Assembly: GCF_017498545.1 (NCBI RefSeq)
Contig: NZ_CP071793.1
Coordinates: 124,001 to 188,000, forward strand
Direction of reading: 5' to 3'
DNA: 64,000 bases
Origin: Sulfidibacter corallicola
GTDB taxonomy: Bacteria; Acidobacteriota; Holophagae; Acanthopleuribacterales; Acanthopleuribacteraceae
The notes under the pieces were generated by a model, which worked only from the letters and a program-made list of their open reading frames with translations, was not told where the DNA came from and did not search any database. Positions 1-11,300 of the stretch are shown piece by piece. How positions within the stretch are numbered: position 1 is the stretch's first letter; each line of letters starts with the position of its first letter. Made by a program: the position numbers and the translations under genes.

Positions 1-327
1 GATGCGACCGGCTCGAAAGGCCGTACATGATCAATGGGTGTGAGTGGGATTGTGAAAGTGGATGGGTACATCTTAGGTTCTGATAGGACGGTTGTCTCGG
101 ATTCTGCACAGGATGGCCGAGCCCCGCTTCAAGAGACAGGGACGCAATTTACTCGATCACTTCAGCCGGATCGAATTCGAAAAACAACGAGTCTCCTCGC
201 TGTCAAGAAAAACGAGGTATTGCCAGTAGGTTTCTGCCTACATTGACAAACTCTAATCTGACAAAGTATGACTAGGGAGATAGATCCAAATCCAAACACC
301 ATCGTCAGATATTAAGCATCAATCAAC
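1..327. other. Window edge, no gene recognised
   Basis: This is about 330 bases of moderate GC with no convincing gene. A 70-codon open frame on the plus strand (34-246) has no ribosome binding site and no recognisable product, so I do not call it. The stretch lies downstream of the candidate immunity gene on the minus strand. I see no clear terminator hairpin with a T-run. Confidence 0.5.
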
Positions 328-918
328 TTAAAGTAAACTTCTCAAACCGAAAATATACTCACTCTCAGCCTTTTCATTCATATCAAATCTGCTAAAGCCC
401 TCATTCACCAGTTTCGCTCTCAGATTCTCAATTTCAACAAGTGACACAAAGTACTCACCGTCTAAATCTTCAAAGTCAAGCGGATCATTCCGTAACAACT
501 GCTCAAAGCGGGAAAAATAATCCAACGCATTTTCTCTATCTTCACGAGGAACATCTTTCAGCCTCACAAAAAAAGAAAGCGCATCTACCCTAACATATTT
601 GTTCAAAAGATAGATATCAGCATATTTCCCTGAGTCATCAAACCACTTTAAAACTGGTCTTGGGCCCACATTAATAAATAGCTTTTCCCAATCATGAATA
701 GAAAAGTGAATCCATAATTCGGGAAGAGAAAGCAGAAAATCTCGAACATACCTCAAAGAATATTCGCTCATATTAAACAAGATTACATCAAAAGCATTCA
801 CACACTTCAAAGAAGGCAAATACTGAACAAAGTACGCCCTTCCGGCAGTCTGACCAAAACCGTATCCACTTTCAATTTCTCTACACAGACTGTTTAGACC
901 TGGAGTGCCACGCTTCAT
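328..918 (-). CDS. Candidate immunity protein for the Rhs toxin tip
   Basis: This is a 196-residue soluble protein of a family I do not recognise, rich in acidic and aromatic residues and without a signal peptide or membrane segment. The ATG at 918 follows AGGAGG with a 5-nt spacer, and it overlaps the stop codon of the upstream Rhs gene in an ATGA arrangement, so translation is probably coupled. The gene is AT-rich, like the last 1 kb of the Rhs gene and unlike the GC-rich Rhs body. Known Rhs and other polymorphic-toxin loci place a cognate immunity gene exactly here. The immunity role is inferred from position and composition only. It would act in the cytoplasm by binding and neutralising the toxin tip. 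Confidence 0.7.
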   Translation of the reverse strand: MKRGTPGLNSLCREIESGYGFGQTAGRAYFVQYLPSLKCVNAFDVILFNMSEYSLRYVRDFLLSLPELWIHFSIHDWEKLFINVGPRPVLKWFDDSGKYADIYLLNKYVRVDALSFFVRLKDVPREDRENALDYFSRFEQLLRNDPLDFEDLDGEYFVSLVEIENLRAKLVNEGFSRFDMNEKAESEYIFGLRSLL

Positions 919-3900
919 CTCAACCTCCTTTGTGATATCAACTTCCTTTTGGTAATCATTCCGGAATCATCGTGCCAGAATTTCCAAATTTCCAAAGTAG
1001 CTTCTTTCATGTTTACGCCAAGGGATTTAAATATTTCTGGAAACCGGGCTGCTTCACTTGGGGTTGGGCGATAATGACCAGACAAGTTGTCTATTCGTCG
1101 AACGTTACCTCTCCCCCCAAGCTTAATTTGGCCTGCGGCTAGAACATTTCTATTTTGCCCCAGAAATGCGTGTTTTACCCCGAGAACTAACTTTTTATCA
1201 AGAGTTATCACAAAGTCAACTTCACGAGGAAGTCCCTTGCTTACATCCATCACTCTACCGTCATTGATTTCAGCAACTTTGTAAATCCTTGACCCGGCTT
1301 CATATGGATCATCAGGGAACTTATTGGTTATCACTTTTTCGTATTGCACACGTTCCCAGGTCATTCGATTGTCAATCGACCTGTCAAGATCGTGCGCAAT
1401 ATTCTTCAACGAAATTGGATCATTTGCCTTGACTCCTAGATCGGCTTGCCGAGCGATATCTTCGATGTAGTCATCTACTTGACGGGCTACGCTACCTGGA
1501 ATCTTGCGAGAAACTGACAAGCCTGCTTTTGGAAGCGAGGCCAATATGGTGATCGCTTCGACAAACTTGGTTGAGGCCACGCCAGCCTGGAAGTACTTCT
1601 TTTCTCCCGTGAGTGACACGGTATCTGCAAGACTGCTACCTCCCTCGGCACCAATGGTCTGGAAGATTCCTTTTTCCAACACCAGAGTCCTGATGGCCTT
1701 CTCAACCAGCTCGATGTAAGCGACATCATCTTCGATGCCATTCAGGGGCTCCAATCCCCAAATCTCAAGCGACTGGCTATGCTGAACCCGAAACTTCGCC
1801 GTGTTGTATCGATAGGTCAGCGCGCTGAAATCCTTCAAACCGAATAGGGTCTCTTTGGTCAACCCATAGGCCAGCCCCGCAGTGAACAACTTATCCGCAA
1901 ATACATCGTTGAAATATGCTTTAGTTGACAACCCATCCGGGTCCCAGTACAGGATTGGGTTGCCGGCGGCGTAGGCGTAGGGCTCCTGGACCGTGGTGGG
2001 GTCGTAGAGGTCCGGCTCGCGGAAGTCGGGGTTGAGGAAATGGCCCAGCTTTGCGTCGTAGTAGCGGTGGTGCATCTGCGTCAGGCCGGTTTCCCAATCC
2101 ATTACGTGACCGCCCAGGCCCAGTGGGGCGCTGGCGAAGACGCTGTCCGGCACCACGCCCGCCTCTGCACCCAGCGATGGGCTTTGGACCCGCTCGCCCC
2201 AGGGCGTCAGCGGGCTGAGGTACACCGTCCCGCTGGCCACGTGCTTGTACGCGTAGGGCGTTCCCAGGTGGTCCGTCGCGATGTAGTAGTCGTGGCCACC
2301 ACCCGTGAGGTCCTTCAAGAAGGCCGGGCCCAGCGGGCCCTGGCCGATGGCGTGCGTCCACGCGATGCGCGGCGCTTCCGCCGTGCCGCGCTGCTGCCCG
2401 ATCGCGATCACCCGCGAGCCGTGCCATGCGAACACCAACGGCACGTCGCTCGCCGGTGTCGCCGCCCGAATCCGGCGGTTCTGGTGGTCGTAGGCGTACG
2501 CACCCAAAACCTGGCCGTCCTCGCGGATCTCGGTCAAGCGCCGGAAACCGTCCCACGCGAACTCCCGCACACGGCCGTCGCGGTCATCGATCCGCGTCAG
2601 GTTGCCCAAGACTGGATCGTAGGCATAGACATCGATCCCGCCGGTACCGGTCACGCTGGCCACGCGGCGGTGATCGGCCGTGGCGTCGTGGGTGAAGACA
2701 TCGTCGCGCACCACCGTGCCGTTCAATACCCGAGTCAGGCCGCCCAGGAGCTGGTTCCGCACCTCGCCGTAGCTTTCGGTCAGGGTGTCGGGGCCCTGGC
2801 TGCCCGTGCGCGTGATCTGGATCGACTGGAGCTGCTGCGCCTCGGTGTACTCGGGCTCCCAGGTTTCTTCGAGGCCCGGCGCCCTGCGCGTCACCTTGCT
2901 GATCTTCTTGTCCGGCGGACCCGCCTCGCCTGCTTCGCTGCACAGGCCCTCGCTCGGCACGTCCTCCCAGTCGAGGTCGAGTAGGAAGACGCCGCCATCA
3001 CCCGTGATCGTGTCGAGCTGGCCCTTTTCGTCCTGTGCGAGGTCGAAGGTGGTGCCGTCGCCCCAGGCGATCCGGGTCGGCATGCCGTTGACCCACTCGG
3101 TAAAGGTCGCCTCCATGCCCATCGCGCGGATCTGGGTCTGGTTGCCGCCCGCGTCGTAGGCCATCTGGAAGCTGGGCCCCTGCGCGATGTCGATCAGGGT
3201 GACCTGACCGTCTTCGTAGCCGTACGACATCGTCACGCCATTGGGGTCGGTGTAGCTTTGGACCCGGTTGGGATCGGCCAGTCCTTCCTGTTGGCGCAGG
3301 TCCGCCAAATCGGGGTAGGTCCAGCTTCCCCAGGCGACCCCGTCGCGTGTCAGGCTCGTCAGGCGGCCCTCGGCGTCGTACCCGTAGACGTAGACTTCCT
3401 CGCTGCCCGGCTCGCCCGCCGTGATCTGTTCCAACCGACCCTGGCCGTACTGGTAGCTTCGCAGCAGGACTCCGCCGATCGTCACGCGGGTCATCCGGCC
3501 CAGGCCGTCGTAGCCGTATTCCTTGGTGGCCAGGCCCGGGTAGGTCACCTGTGACAGCCGGCCCTCGGCGTCGACGTCGGCCGTGACCCCGCCCGGCAGG
3601 TTGACGGTCGCGCTGTCGCCGCTGCCGAAGACCTGCAGCGGTTGGCCGTTGCCCACCGTCATGCTCGCCACCGCGCCCCAGCGGTTGTAGCTGTACTCGG
3701 TCAGCGGCTGGTTGCCCCGCTTGAGCCCCACCAGGTCGCCGTGGGCGTTGTAGTGCATCTGCGTCGGCAGTCCGCCCTTGCGGGTCAGGGTCGCGCAGCT
3801 CGGCCGGCCGCCCGGATGGTACTGGACCTCGATTCGCGCCACGTCGCCGATCTCGATGGTCTGCGGCTGCCCCAACGGGCTCCAGTTGCTGAAGTTCAGG

Positions 3901-6900
3901 TCGTGGCGGCCGCCCGTGATCGACGCCAGCCCCTGGCTCTCCTCGCTGTAGGCGAAGTCGTAGACCCGGTCGGGGGTGCGGACCTCGTCGACCCGGCCCA
4001 GCGCGTCGCGGACCCACTCGCGCGTGGTCACGCCGTTGTCGCGAAACGCCCGCGGCTGGCCGAAGCCGTTCAGCTCCAGCTCGCGCTCCGCGCCGTCGGG
4101 CAACGTCGCCCGGACCCGGCGGCCGAAGCGCTCGGGATCGACTTGGGTGCGGTTGCTCTCGAAGTCGTCGACCGTTCGGACCTGGCCGGTCTCGGCGTCG
4201 CGCCGGACCCGCATGGTCTTGCCGTTGCGGCTGACGTCGACCCCAGCCGACGCGTTGGCGATGTGCCGCGTGACCTCGGTGGTCGCGCCCAGCCAGGAGG
4301 TGCCGCGTTCGGTCAGCAGCGACATGCCCGCCTGGCCCTCCCGCTCGCGGCTGAACAGGGTCAACGTCTCGTTGCCGGAACGGTTGGGCTCGGTGGTGGT
4401 CACCGCGCGCAGGGTGTCCTGCCAGTCGTCGTAGCTGCGCTGGGTGCTGAGGCCGCGGGTGTCGGTCGTGCCCGTGGGCCGCCAGCGCCCGTCGTAGCCG
4501 TCGACCGACCAGTCCTGCCCGTGGGCGTTGGTCCCACCCGTGACGCGGTTGTAGCGGTCGTACGTGAAGGCCACGGACGTGGCCGCCTGGGCCCGTTTCG
4601 CCTGGCCGTCACCCAGCGTCGAGGCGACCGTCATCTGGGTCGGCATGCCCGCGCTGTTGAACGCGTCGGCGGTCACCTCGATCGGGCCCGAGCCGGCCTT
4701 GACCACGGCGCCCCGTCCGTTGACCTCGGCCGTGGTGGTCACGGTGTGACCTTCGCTCTTCTCCTCGGTCACCACGCGCAGCCGTCGCGGGCTGCCGGCA
4801 ACCGTGGTGGCAGTCTCGGTTTCGCGCGCCTTGTCGACGCCGCTGCCGGACACCGTGGTGGTCACCGTCTGCCCGGCCGGGTCGGACCAGCGCGTCACGG
4901 TCGTGACGTCCTTGAACCCGTCCGCCACGGTGATCTTGCCCTTTTCATAGGTGATCACGATGGCGGGCTCGGCGACGTCTTCCCCCGACCCGTCGGCCTT
5001 GGCCGGGTCCTCGGGGAGCTTCTCGACGCGGGTCGCTCGACCGAAGACGTCGTAGGCGATGCGCACCCTGCCGACATCGGCCATCTGGGTTTCCACGACG
5101 CGGCCGAGCGCGTCGGTCACCAGGTGCTCCGCGTGGGATTCCCCCTCGGCTTGAACCGTCATCCCCTGGATGACCGGACCTTCCCCGCCCTGCACGACGT
5201 TGTAGGTGGTCGTGACACTGCTGCCCGCCTGGCCGGTGACGATCCGCGTCGGCAGGGACGTGGTCCCGAAATACGCGTAGGTTTCGGTCTGGCCGGTTTG
5301 GGTGTCGGTGGTGCGCGCCAACCGGCCTAACGCGTCATAGGTATAGGCCTGGTTGCGGGGGTCCGGCGCGGTTCGACGTTCCGCCGTGACCCGGCCCCAG
5401 ATGTCGTAGTCGGTCTCGGTGGTGACCTCGATGCTTTGGTCCACGACCGCCACCCGCGGCCCCTGACCCGCAACGACCTCGTAGTCGAGGTTCAGCGTGC
5501 GGCCCAGTGTGACGTCGGTCGCGGTGTCGAGCCGGCCCAAGCCGTCGTAGGTGAACCGGTTCGTGACGTCGAGGTGGGTTTCCTCGGTCACGTCGCCGAA
5601 CGGGTTGAGGCGACGCTCGGTCATGGCCTTGCCACTCCCGGGCAGGTTCAGGGTCCGCACGCTGAAGGAATCCGCGTCCAGGTCCTTGCCGCTGGGGCGG
5701 TAGTGGACCGAAGCGGTCCCGCCCTGGATTCGGCCCACGAGATCTTCTGTTCGGATGGGCACGCCGCTGGTGCTGAAGAAGGTGGTGTGGGTCGCGCTGG
5801 TGCCGCCCTCGCCCGAGGCGGTGGCGTCGGAGACCCGCAGGAACGCCTGCGTCACGTCGTAGCGCAGGGTGCCGCCCACGGCGTCGGTCGTGGTGGCGGG
5901 CGTCTCGATCCACCAGGGCATGGCTTGGTAGGTCCAGCTCTGGCTGGCGCCGTGGATCTGGTGGGCGGTCAGGCGGCCCAAGCCGTCGTAGTCGAAGGTC
6001 TGATCGCCGAAGCCGTCGCCCGTCAGCAGCCACTGGTGGATGGGCAGGATCGAGCCCCCCATCGCCACGGCCGTGCCGCCCTGATCGGGATCGAAGCGGA
6101 ACCCGTCCAGCTTGCGCCGTTCCCAGGTTCGCGAGAAGGTGTGGGTTGCGTCGACCCCTGCGAAGGTGTAGCCCGAGGACAACCGCGTCCCGCCCACCGT
6201 GGCGAAGGTCCGACCCAGTTCCGGCACCTCGCCGCAGCCCGGCAGGGCCACCGACACGACGCGGCCGCTCGTCCCGTCGCGGGTGACGTCGAGACTCTGG
6301 AGGCAGTAGCCGTCGCCCAGGTGCGATGCGGCCAGGCTGTTCTCCGGGTACTGGGCTTCGAAGACCACGTCATCGTCGCCCGCGTGCAGCGCCTCGACCT
6401 TGACCAACCGCCGCAGTTTGAGCTGGCCCACTTCGGCCACGGGTTCGCTCCAGGTCAAAGTGTAGCCGCGCGGTGTCCCGCCGCCGCTGGTGGTTTGGTT
6501 CAGTTCCACCCGGGCCAGGTAGCCGTCGTCCGTGTAGGCGTAGGTGCCCCGGATGCTGCGGGTCTGCATCGTCTGGGTCTCGATCACGGTGCCGACCGGG
6601 TTCATCTTCCAGGTCCGGTCGACGGTGCGCCGGCCGCCGCGGTCGTTGGGCGCGTCCCACAGCTCGGTGGGGAAGCGGGCCGCGTCCTCCGCCCCCATCC
6701 GGTTCTTCCAGGGGTAGTCGACCCGCTCGGTCAACTGGACCTCGCCGTAGAGCGCGCCCGGCGCCTGCATCGAGCCCGGGAAGCGCATCAGCGGGAAGCG
6801 GAGCCGGTCGGTTTCGTCGCTCGCGCGGGTCTTCTCGTTGATCTGGCCCAGCAGGTCGCGGTACTCGGGCCAACGCAGTTTGCTGCGGAGCTTGTAGACG

Positions 6901-8252
6901 ACGTTGCCGCGGTGGATCAGGTGCCAAGGGCCGCGGTCCGGGAAGCGGCGCACCTGGCTGAGGGCGTCGTTGCGCACCCCGACCTGGTCCCCCTCCTCGG
7001 CGAGGCCGGCCTGGATCTGGAACTGGCCCGGTTGCTCGAAGATCAGCCGCTGGTGGACCTTGGCGCCCGTGAAGTCGCGGGCGATGGTCCCCTCGGATTT
7101 GGTGGCCGTACCGCCTTCACCCGGCTCCGGGGCGGCGCCGTCGACCGCGGCCACGTCCTGCGGCCGCCACCAGACCGGCATGGCCTGGTAGAGCCGCGCG
7201 CCGTCCAGCATGCCGACCCCGTACGGCCCGCTGCCGAAGGCGTAGTCGCGGTGGAAACTGCGGCGCCAGCTCAGGTCGAGCCGGGCATCGCGGGCGCTCA
7301 CGGCGAGGTCGGTCTGGTGCAGTTCGGGCGAACCGGCCAGCAGGTCGAGGCCGCCGTGGAAGCGGAGGTCGTCCACGTAGCGGGTCGGCACGCTGTGCCA
7401 GGCCACCAGGAACGGCAGGGTCCGCTGCATCACGGTGGTGCCCTGGCGGGTGAGGGTCAAGGCCACCTCGCCCTTCAGGAACCCGTGCTCGCGCAGGGCC
7501 TTGGCCTGGTTCTGGATCGCAACGTTCAGCTTCCGGGTGTCGAAGCCCACCAGCGTCCGAGCCTTCGCGTCCTTGACCTCGTGGACCACCTCGGCCGCGC
7601 CGGACTCGCCTTCGAGGCGGTAGGTCAGCTTCAGGCTCTCCTGGGCGAAGACCTCGACCTCGAAGGTGCCCATCTCAACCGTGAAGGCCAGTTCGGTCTG
7701 GGCCTCGCCCGTTCCGCCAGCCGGCACTTCGCCCTCGACAGCCAGGTCGGTGGCGTAGAGCACGCCGTAGGGCTGGTGGGTCAGCATGCCCTGCGGGTCG
7801 CGGATCCGGCCGCTCGTGTCGTGCCGCGCCGTGCCGGCCTGCCAGCGGGCCAGGTCGTAGGTCAGCCAGCCGAAGGTCCGGTAGGGGTTGCTCGCCAGCG
7901 GCAGGCGGCGCAGGCGCTCGTCCGACAGGCTCCAGTAGAGCGCGCCGTCGTGCATGAACAACTGGCGCCCCACCGGGGCTTGGTCCGCGTCACCGTCGAT
8001 CCAGGTCAGGAACATCTCCTCCGCGAACGCCTGGTCGAGGGTCCATTGGCTGACACCTTGCGCCCGGCCTCGGGCGTAGAGCGCGCGCAGGTCCAGCACG
8101 CCGACGCCCACCTCTTCGTTGCCGATTCGGGTCCGCACCGCCACCAGGCCGTGGGCGCGGTCGGAAGGCCAGGCCCAGGAACCCGCCAGGCAGGTGCAGG
8201 GTGAAGCGCGGCGGGGTATCCTGGTCGAGGTCGGCCTTCTCGGGGACTTCAT
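915..8252 (-). CDS. Rhs/YD-repeat toxin, C-terminal part (frameshifted gene)
   Basis: This open frame encodes 2445 residues, but the gene really begins at 14012 and reaches this frame after three apparent frameshifts near 8.57, 8.47 and 8.16 kb; the first dozens of residues read from 8252 are not genuine. The bulk is YD repeats (motifs such as YDGLGRL, YDALGRL and YDAEGRL) that form the hollow Rhs shell. Near the C terminus lies the Rhs-associated core, with NPDFREPDLYD, YAYAAGNPILYWDPDG and its final DPDGL at 1943-1929. The last 337 residues, coded in AT-rich DNA, are the variable toxin tip and contain SGHYRPTPSEAARFP near the end. I recall SGHYRP-type motifs in the tips of other polymorphic toxins but cannot name the activity. 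The protein is presumably exported or surface-bound and acts in contact-dependent competition. The immunity gene overlaps the stop. Confidence 0.85.
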   Translation of the reverse strand: MKSPRRPTSTRIPRRASPCTCLAGSWAWPSDRAHGLVAVRTRIGNEEVGVGVLDLRALYARGRAQGVSQWTLDQAFAEEMFLTWIDGDADQAPVGRQLFMHDGALYWSLSDERLRRLPLASNPYRTFGWLTYDLARWQAGTARHDTSGRIRDPQGMLTHQPYGVLYATDLAVEGEVPAGGTGEAQTELAFTVEMGTFEVEVFAQESLKLTYRLEGESGAAEVVHEVKDAKARTLVGFDTRKLNVAIQNQAKALREHGFLKGEVALTLTRQGTTVMQRTLPFLVAWHSVPTRYVDDLRFHGGLDLLAGSPELHQTDLAVSARDARLDLSWRRSFHRDYAFGSGPYGVGMLDGARLYQAMPVWWRPQDVAAVDGAAPEPGEGGTATKSEGTIARDFTGAKVHQRLIFEQPGQFQIQAGLAEEGDQVGVRNDALSQVRRFPDRGPWHLIHRGNVVYKLRSKLRWPEYRDLLGQINEKTRASDETDRLRFPLMRFPGSMQAPGALYGEVQLTERVDYPWKNRMGAEDAARFPTELWDAPNDRGGRRTVDRTWKMNPVGTVIETQTMQTRSIRGTYAYTDDGYLARVELNQTTSGGGTPRGYTLTWSEPVAEVGQLKLRRLVKVEALHAGDDDVVFEAQYPENSLAASHLGDGYCLQSLDVTRDGTSGRVVSVALPGCGEVPELGRTFATVGGTRLSSGYTFAGVDATHTFSRTWERRKLDGFRFDPDQGGTAVAMGGSILPIHQWLLTGDGFGDQTFDYDGLGRLTAHQIHGASQSWTYQAMPWWIETPATTTDAVGGTLRYDVTQAFLRVSDATASGEGGTSATHTTFFSTSGVPIRTEDLVGRIQGGTASVHYRPSGKDLDADSFSVRTLNLPGSGKAMTERRLNPFGDVTEETHLDVTNRFTYDGLGRLDTATDVTLGRTLNLDYEVVAGQGPRVAVVDQSIEVTTETDYDIWGRVTAERRTAPDPRNQAYTYDALGRLARTTDTQTGQTETYAYFGTTSLPTRIVTGQAGSSVTTTYNVVQGGEGPVIQGMTVQAEGESHAEHLVTDALGRVVETQMADVGRVRIAYDVFGRATRVEKLPEDPAKADGSGEDVAEPAIVITYEKGKITVADGFKDVTTVTRWSDPAGQTVTTTVSGSGVDKARETETATTVAGSPRRLRVVTEEKSEGHTVTTTAEVNGRGAVVKAGSGPIEVTADAFNSAGMPTQMTVASTLGDGQAKRAQAATSVAFTYDRYNRVTGGTNAHGQDWSVDGYDGRWRPTGTTDTRGLSTQRSYDDWQDTLRAVTTTEPNRSGNETLTLFSREREGQAGMSLLTERGTSWLGATTEVTRHIANASAGVDVSRNGKTMRVRRDAETGQVRTVDDFESNRTQVDPERFGRRVRATLPDGAERELELNGFGQPRAFRDNGVTTREWVRDALGRVDEVRTPDRVYDFAYSEESQGLASITGGRHDLNFSNWSPLGQPQTIEIGDVARIEVQYHPGGRPSCATLTRKGGLPTQMHYNAHGDLVGLKRGNQPLTEYSYNRWGAVASMTVGNGQPLQVFGSGDSATVNLPGGVTADVDAEGRLSQVTYPGLATKEYGYDGLGRMTRVTIGGVLLRSYQYGQGRLEQITAGEPGSEEVYVYGYDAEGRLTSLTRDGVAWGSWTYPDLADLRQQEGLADPNRVQSYTDPNGVTMSYGYEDGQVTLIDIAQGPSFQMAYDAGGNQTQIRAMGMEATFTEWVNGMPTRIAWGDGTTFDLAQDEKGQLDTITGDGGVFLLDLDWEDVPSEGLCSEAGEAGPPDKKISKVTRRAPGLEETWEPEYTEAQQLQSIQITRTGSQGPDTLTESYGEVRNQLLGGLTRVLNGTVVRDDVFTHDATADHRRVASVTGTGGIDVYAYDPVLGNLTRIDDRDGRVREFAWDGFRRLTEIREDGQVLGAYAYDHQNRRIRAATPASDVPLVFAWHGSRVIAIGQQRGTAEAPRIAWTHAIGQGPLGPAFLKDLTGGGHDYYIATDHLGTPYAYKHVASGTVYLSPLTPWGERVQSPSLGAEAGVVPDSVFASAPLGLGGHVMDWETGLTQMHHRYYDAKLGHFLNPDFREPDLYDPTTVQEPYAYAAGNPILYWDPDGLSTKAYFNDVFADKLFTAGLAYGLTKETLFGLKDFSALTYRYNTAKFRVQHSQSLEIWGLEPLNGIEDDVAYIELVEKAIRTLVLEKGIFQTIGAEGGSSLADTVSLTGEKKYFQAGVASTKFVEAITILASLPKAGLSVSRKIPGSVARQVDDYIEDIARQADLGVKANDPISLKNIAHDLDRSIDNRMTWERVQYEKVITNKFPDDPYEAGSRIYKVAEINDGRVMDVSKGLPREVDFVITLDKKLVLGVKHAFLGQNRNVLAAGQIKLGGRGNVRRIDNLSGHYRPTPSEAARFPEIFKSLGVNMKEATLEIWKFWHDDSGMITKRKLISQRRLR

Positions 8253-8312
8253 ATATATAGAGGGAACCGTCCTGGTCGAGGCCGCGCTCGCCGAAGATCG
8301 CGATGTCGCGGG

Positions 8313-11300
8313 TCAGTGTCTCGCCCAGGGCGGATTGGGTCGGGAAGGCCTCGACCACGGCGCAGCGCAGGCGGGAGACGCCGAAGCGGCCCGGCTCGCC
8401 TGGCGCGGCCTCGGTGCCGGCGCGGTGGGGCCAGACGGTTTTGGCCAGGGCGCGGCGGTCGTAGGGCGGGATGGTCGGGTGGCAGCAGGTCGGATGCCTG
8501 GGGCACGATCGCGTTCAGGCCCGGGAAGCCGAAGGCGGCCGCGGCGAAAGCCGGGACCAGCCCGTCCCTCGGTCTGGTGGAGGAAGGGCGCGAGGCGGAC
8601 CACCCCGCGCGGGTTGGCGTAGTGGCCCACCGGCTTGGTTTGCTGCCAGGCATGGAAGTGGCGGCCGCCGCCCAGGCTGTCCTGAAGCGTGGTGGGGTCG
8701 ACGTTGGCGAGCCGTTCCAGGTACTGGCGCACGTCGTGGACCGTGGCCGTGCCGACCGGGCCGGCCTCGGTCAGGTCGAAGTCACCCAGGATCAGGTAGG
8801 GCCCGATCGCGGCGAACCCGCCCTGGGTCCCCGTGGTCGGCACGCGGAAGTGGCCCTTTTCCTCGAAGGTGGCCCCGTCGTAGTGCAGGAACATCAGGAC
8901 GTAACTGTGCTGGGCGAACGAGTAGTACTGCACCACCAGTAGGGTCCCGGCGGGCAGGGCCCGCAGCCGCTCGCGGTTGTCGCGCTCAATGGCGAAGACC
9001 TCGGCGCCGGGCACCGCGGCCAGTGCCTCCTTCGTGATCAGCACCAGCTTGGGGGCCAGCATGCCCGGGGCCCGAATCGCCTCGCGGTACTCGGTGAGCA
9101 GGCGCGGCTCGGCGTGGCGGGTGTCGGTGTCGTAGACGCGCAGCTTGAAGCCGGAGGCGATGCCGTCCGGGTTCGTGATCCCGTCCAGGCCTACCAGCAG
9201 GTTGCGTAGCCCGGCATAGGCGCGCAGGTCGCCCGCCTCCGGCACCACCGTCTGGGGCCTGCTGGTCTGGGTCCGGAACTGGATGCGGTAGTGATCCTTG
9301 GCTGGCTCGGTGCCCGAGGCCGTGGTGTCCGCCGGCTGCAGCAGGGTCCGGTTCTCCTGGTCGCGGACGCCGCGCACGTCGAACGTGTAGCGCGTGTCGA
9401 GCTTGAGCGCTTCGGTCGGCTGGACGGTGAGCAGGCGGACCTCGGTCGCGGCTTCGACCGGCAGGCCGTTGGCGTCGGAGAAGGCCAGCGTGACCGGGTC
9501 GCCGCCGTCGGGGGTCAGGGTCACGGTGGCCGGGCCCACGTTGCGGACCGGCTCGCTGAATTCGAGGTAGAGCGGGTCGGCGATCAGGACGTCGGTGCCT
9601 TTGTCCTGGGGCGTGCTGGCGAGCACGGCCGGCGCGACGTTGGGGATGCCCGCCGCCTGGTCGGGTCGGACCAGCCAGACCCGCTTGTAGACGTCCTGGC
9701 TCTGGTCGAAACCATCCACCACGGTCAGGGCGACGTCGAGCTTGCGCTCGGTGCCGTAGGCGGTGGCGGGCAGCAGGACGGTGATCGCGTCGTGGCGGGT
9801 GTCGCGGGTGACCGTCTCGTTCCAGTCGACCTCGGGGATTTTGGCCACGGCGTGTTTCAGGGGCTGATCGGCCTTGATCGTGACTTGGATCTGGGGGGTT
9901 TTGCCTTCGGTTTGGCCGGGATCGAGCAGCAGCTTGCCGGTCTGCCGAAAGGTCTCGGTCAGGCCGGCGTGGACCACGGGCTCGTCGCCGTCCAGGGTCA
10001 CGACCCGCCAGTCGAGTTCCAGCTCGGCGTCGTTGCCGGCGCCGCCTTGCTTGGGCCAGCGCAGCCAAGCCGTGGCCCGGTAAGCGTGAGAACCGGCCAG
10101 CAGGTACGAGGCACTGGAAGGGCGCAGTTCGAGTAAGGTGAGCCGGTGGGTGACCGGGTCCATCGCCAGGATGGTGGGCTGGCCGGGGTCGGGCTCGGCG
10201 AGGAAGTCGCCGTCGGCCAGCGGGCCGGTGAGACCGAGCGGCTTGAAGAAGGCGTTCTCCCCGTCCCCGAAACGCTGGTAGAAGTAGACGTTCTGGCAGG
10301 GATAGAAAGGTGTGGTCCCGCGGGTATAGAGGCTTGGGTTGTACCAGCTCGGCGGCGGCTCGACCCACATCAGGTTGCCGTAGGTGGACTCGACATCGTT
10401 GCGAACGTCCTCGCGCAGGCTCTGGCCGAAGATGAAGCTGGTGCTGTCGGTGTGGAACAGGCCGTAGAGGTGGGCGTAGGCCTGGCCCAGCGAGGCGGCG
10501 ATGCGGCCACCGAACCGCTTGGTGCGGGTCCGTTTGGTCGTGCTGCCGAGCTGGCCGTCGCGGACGGCGACGGCATCGGCCAGCGTGGCGAAGGTGTGGG
10601 GCGTCAGAGTCTCCGGTTCGAGCGGGTTGGCCGGGAACGGTGCTTCGGGCTGCAGCGCCACGAACGAGAGCATGGCGGTCCCGATGGTGGCGGGGTCGAG
10701 GTCGCGTTGGAACCGGCCGGCAAGCCGGGGCACGGGCCCACCGTCGAGCGGCGTGATGCGCAGCCCGCCGTAAAAGGTGCCGAAGGGGTCGTCGCCGTGG
10801 CGCGGGACCTTGGCCAGTTCGGCGCGGACCTCGGCCTCGTCGGCCAGGGCGAAGCGGACCTCGCGGCCGACGCCGCCCAGCACGCGCTCGACGTGGAGAG
10901 TGGAGCCGTCGCCGAGGTCGAGCACGAAGGGTTGGCCGCCCAGGATGACCTGACCGGGACCCGTGCGGACGCTGTCCAGCTCGATCGAGGCGGTTTGGCC
11001 GTCGGGCCGGGTGACGGCCACCTGGATCCGGTCGCCGATGTGCCCGGCGATGCCCCGCTGGTAGTCGCCGCCCAGCATGGTGTCGGTCACGGTGGCGGCG
11101 GTGTGGCGATTGATCAAGCGGATCCGGCTGCGGGCCGGGTAGGTGTCGGCCGGCGCGTGGACGACGAGGTCGTCGCCGCTAGCGGTGAGGTAGAACTTCT
11201 TGAGGTCGAGGGTGCCGACGGCACTGCGGTCGGCGGTTCGGTAGCTGAACGACGCGGCCGAAACCAACGGATGGCCGTGTTGGCTGAGCAGACCGGTGCC

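Noticed and set aside
34..246. 70-codon gene at the window start
   Set aside because: It has no ribosome binding site, no motif and no supporting neighbour.
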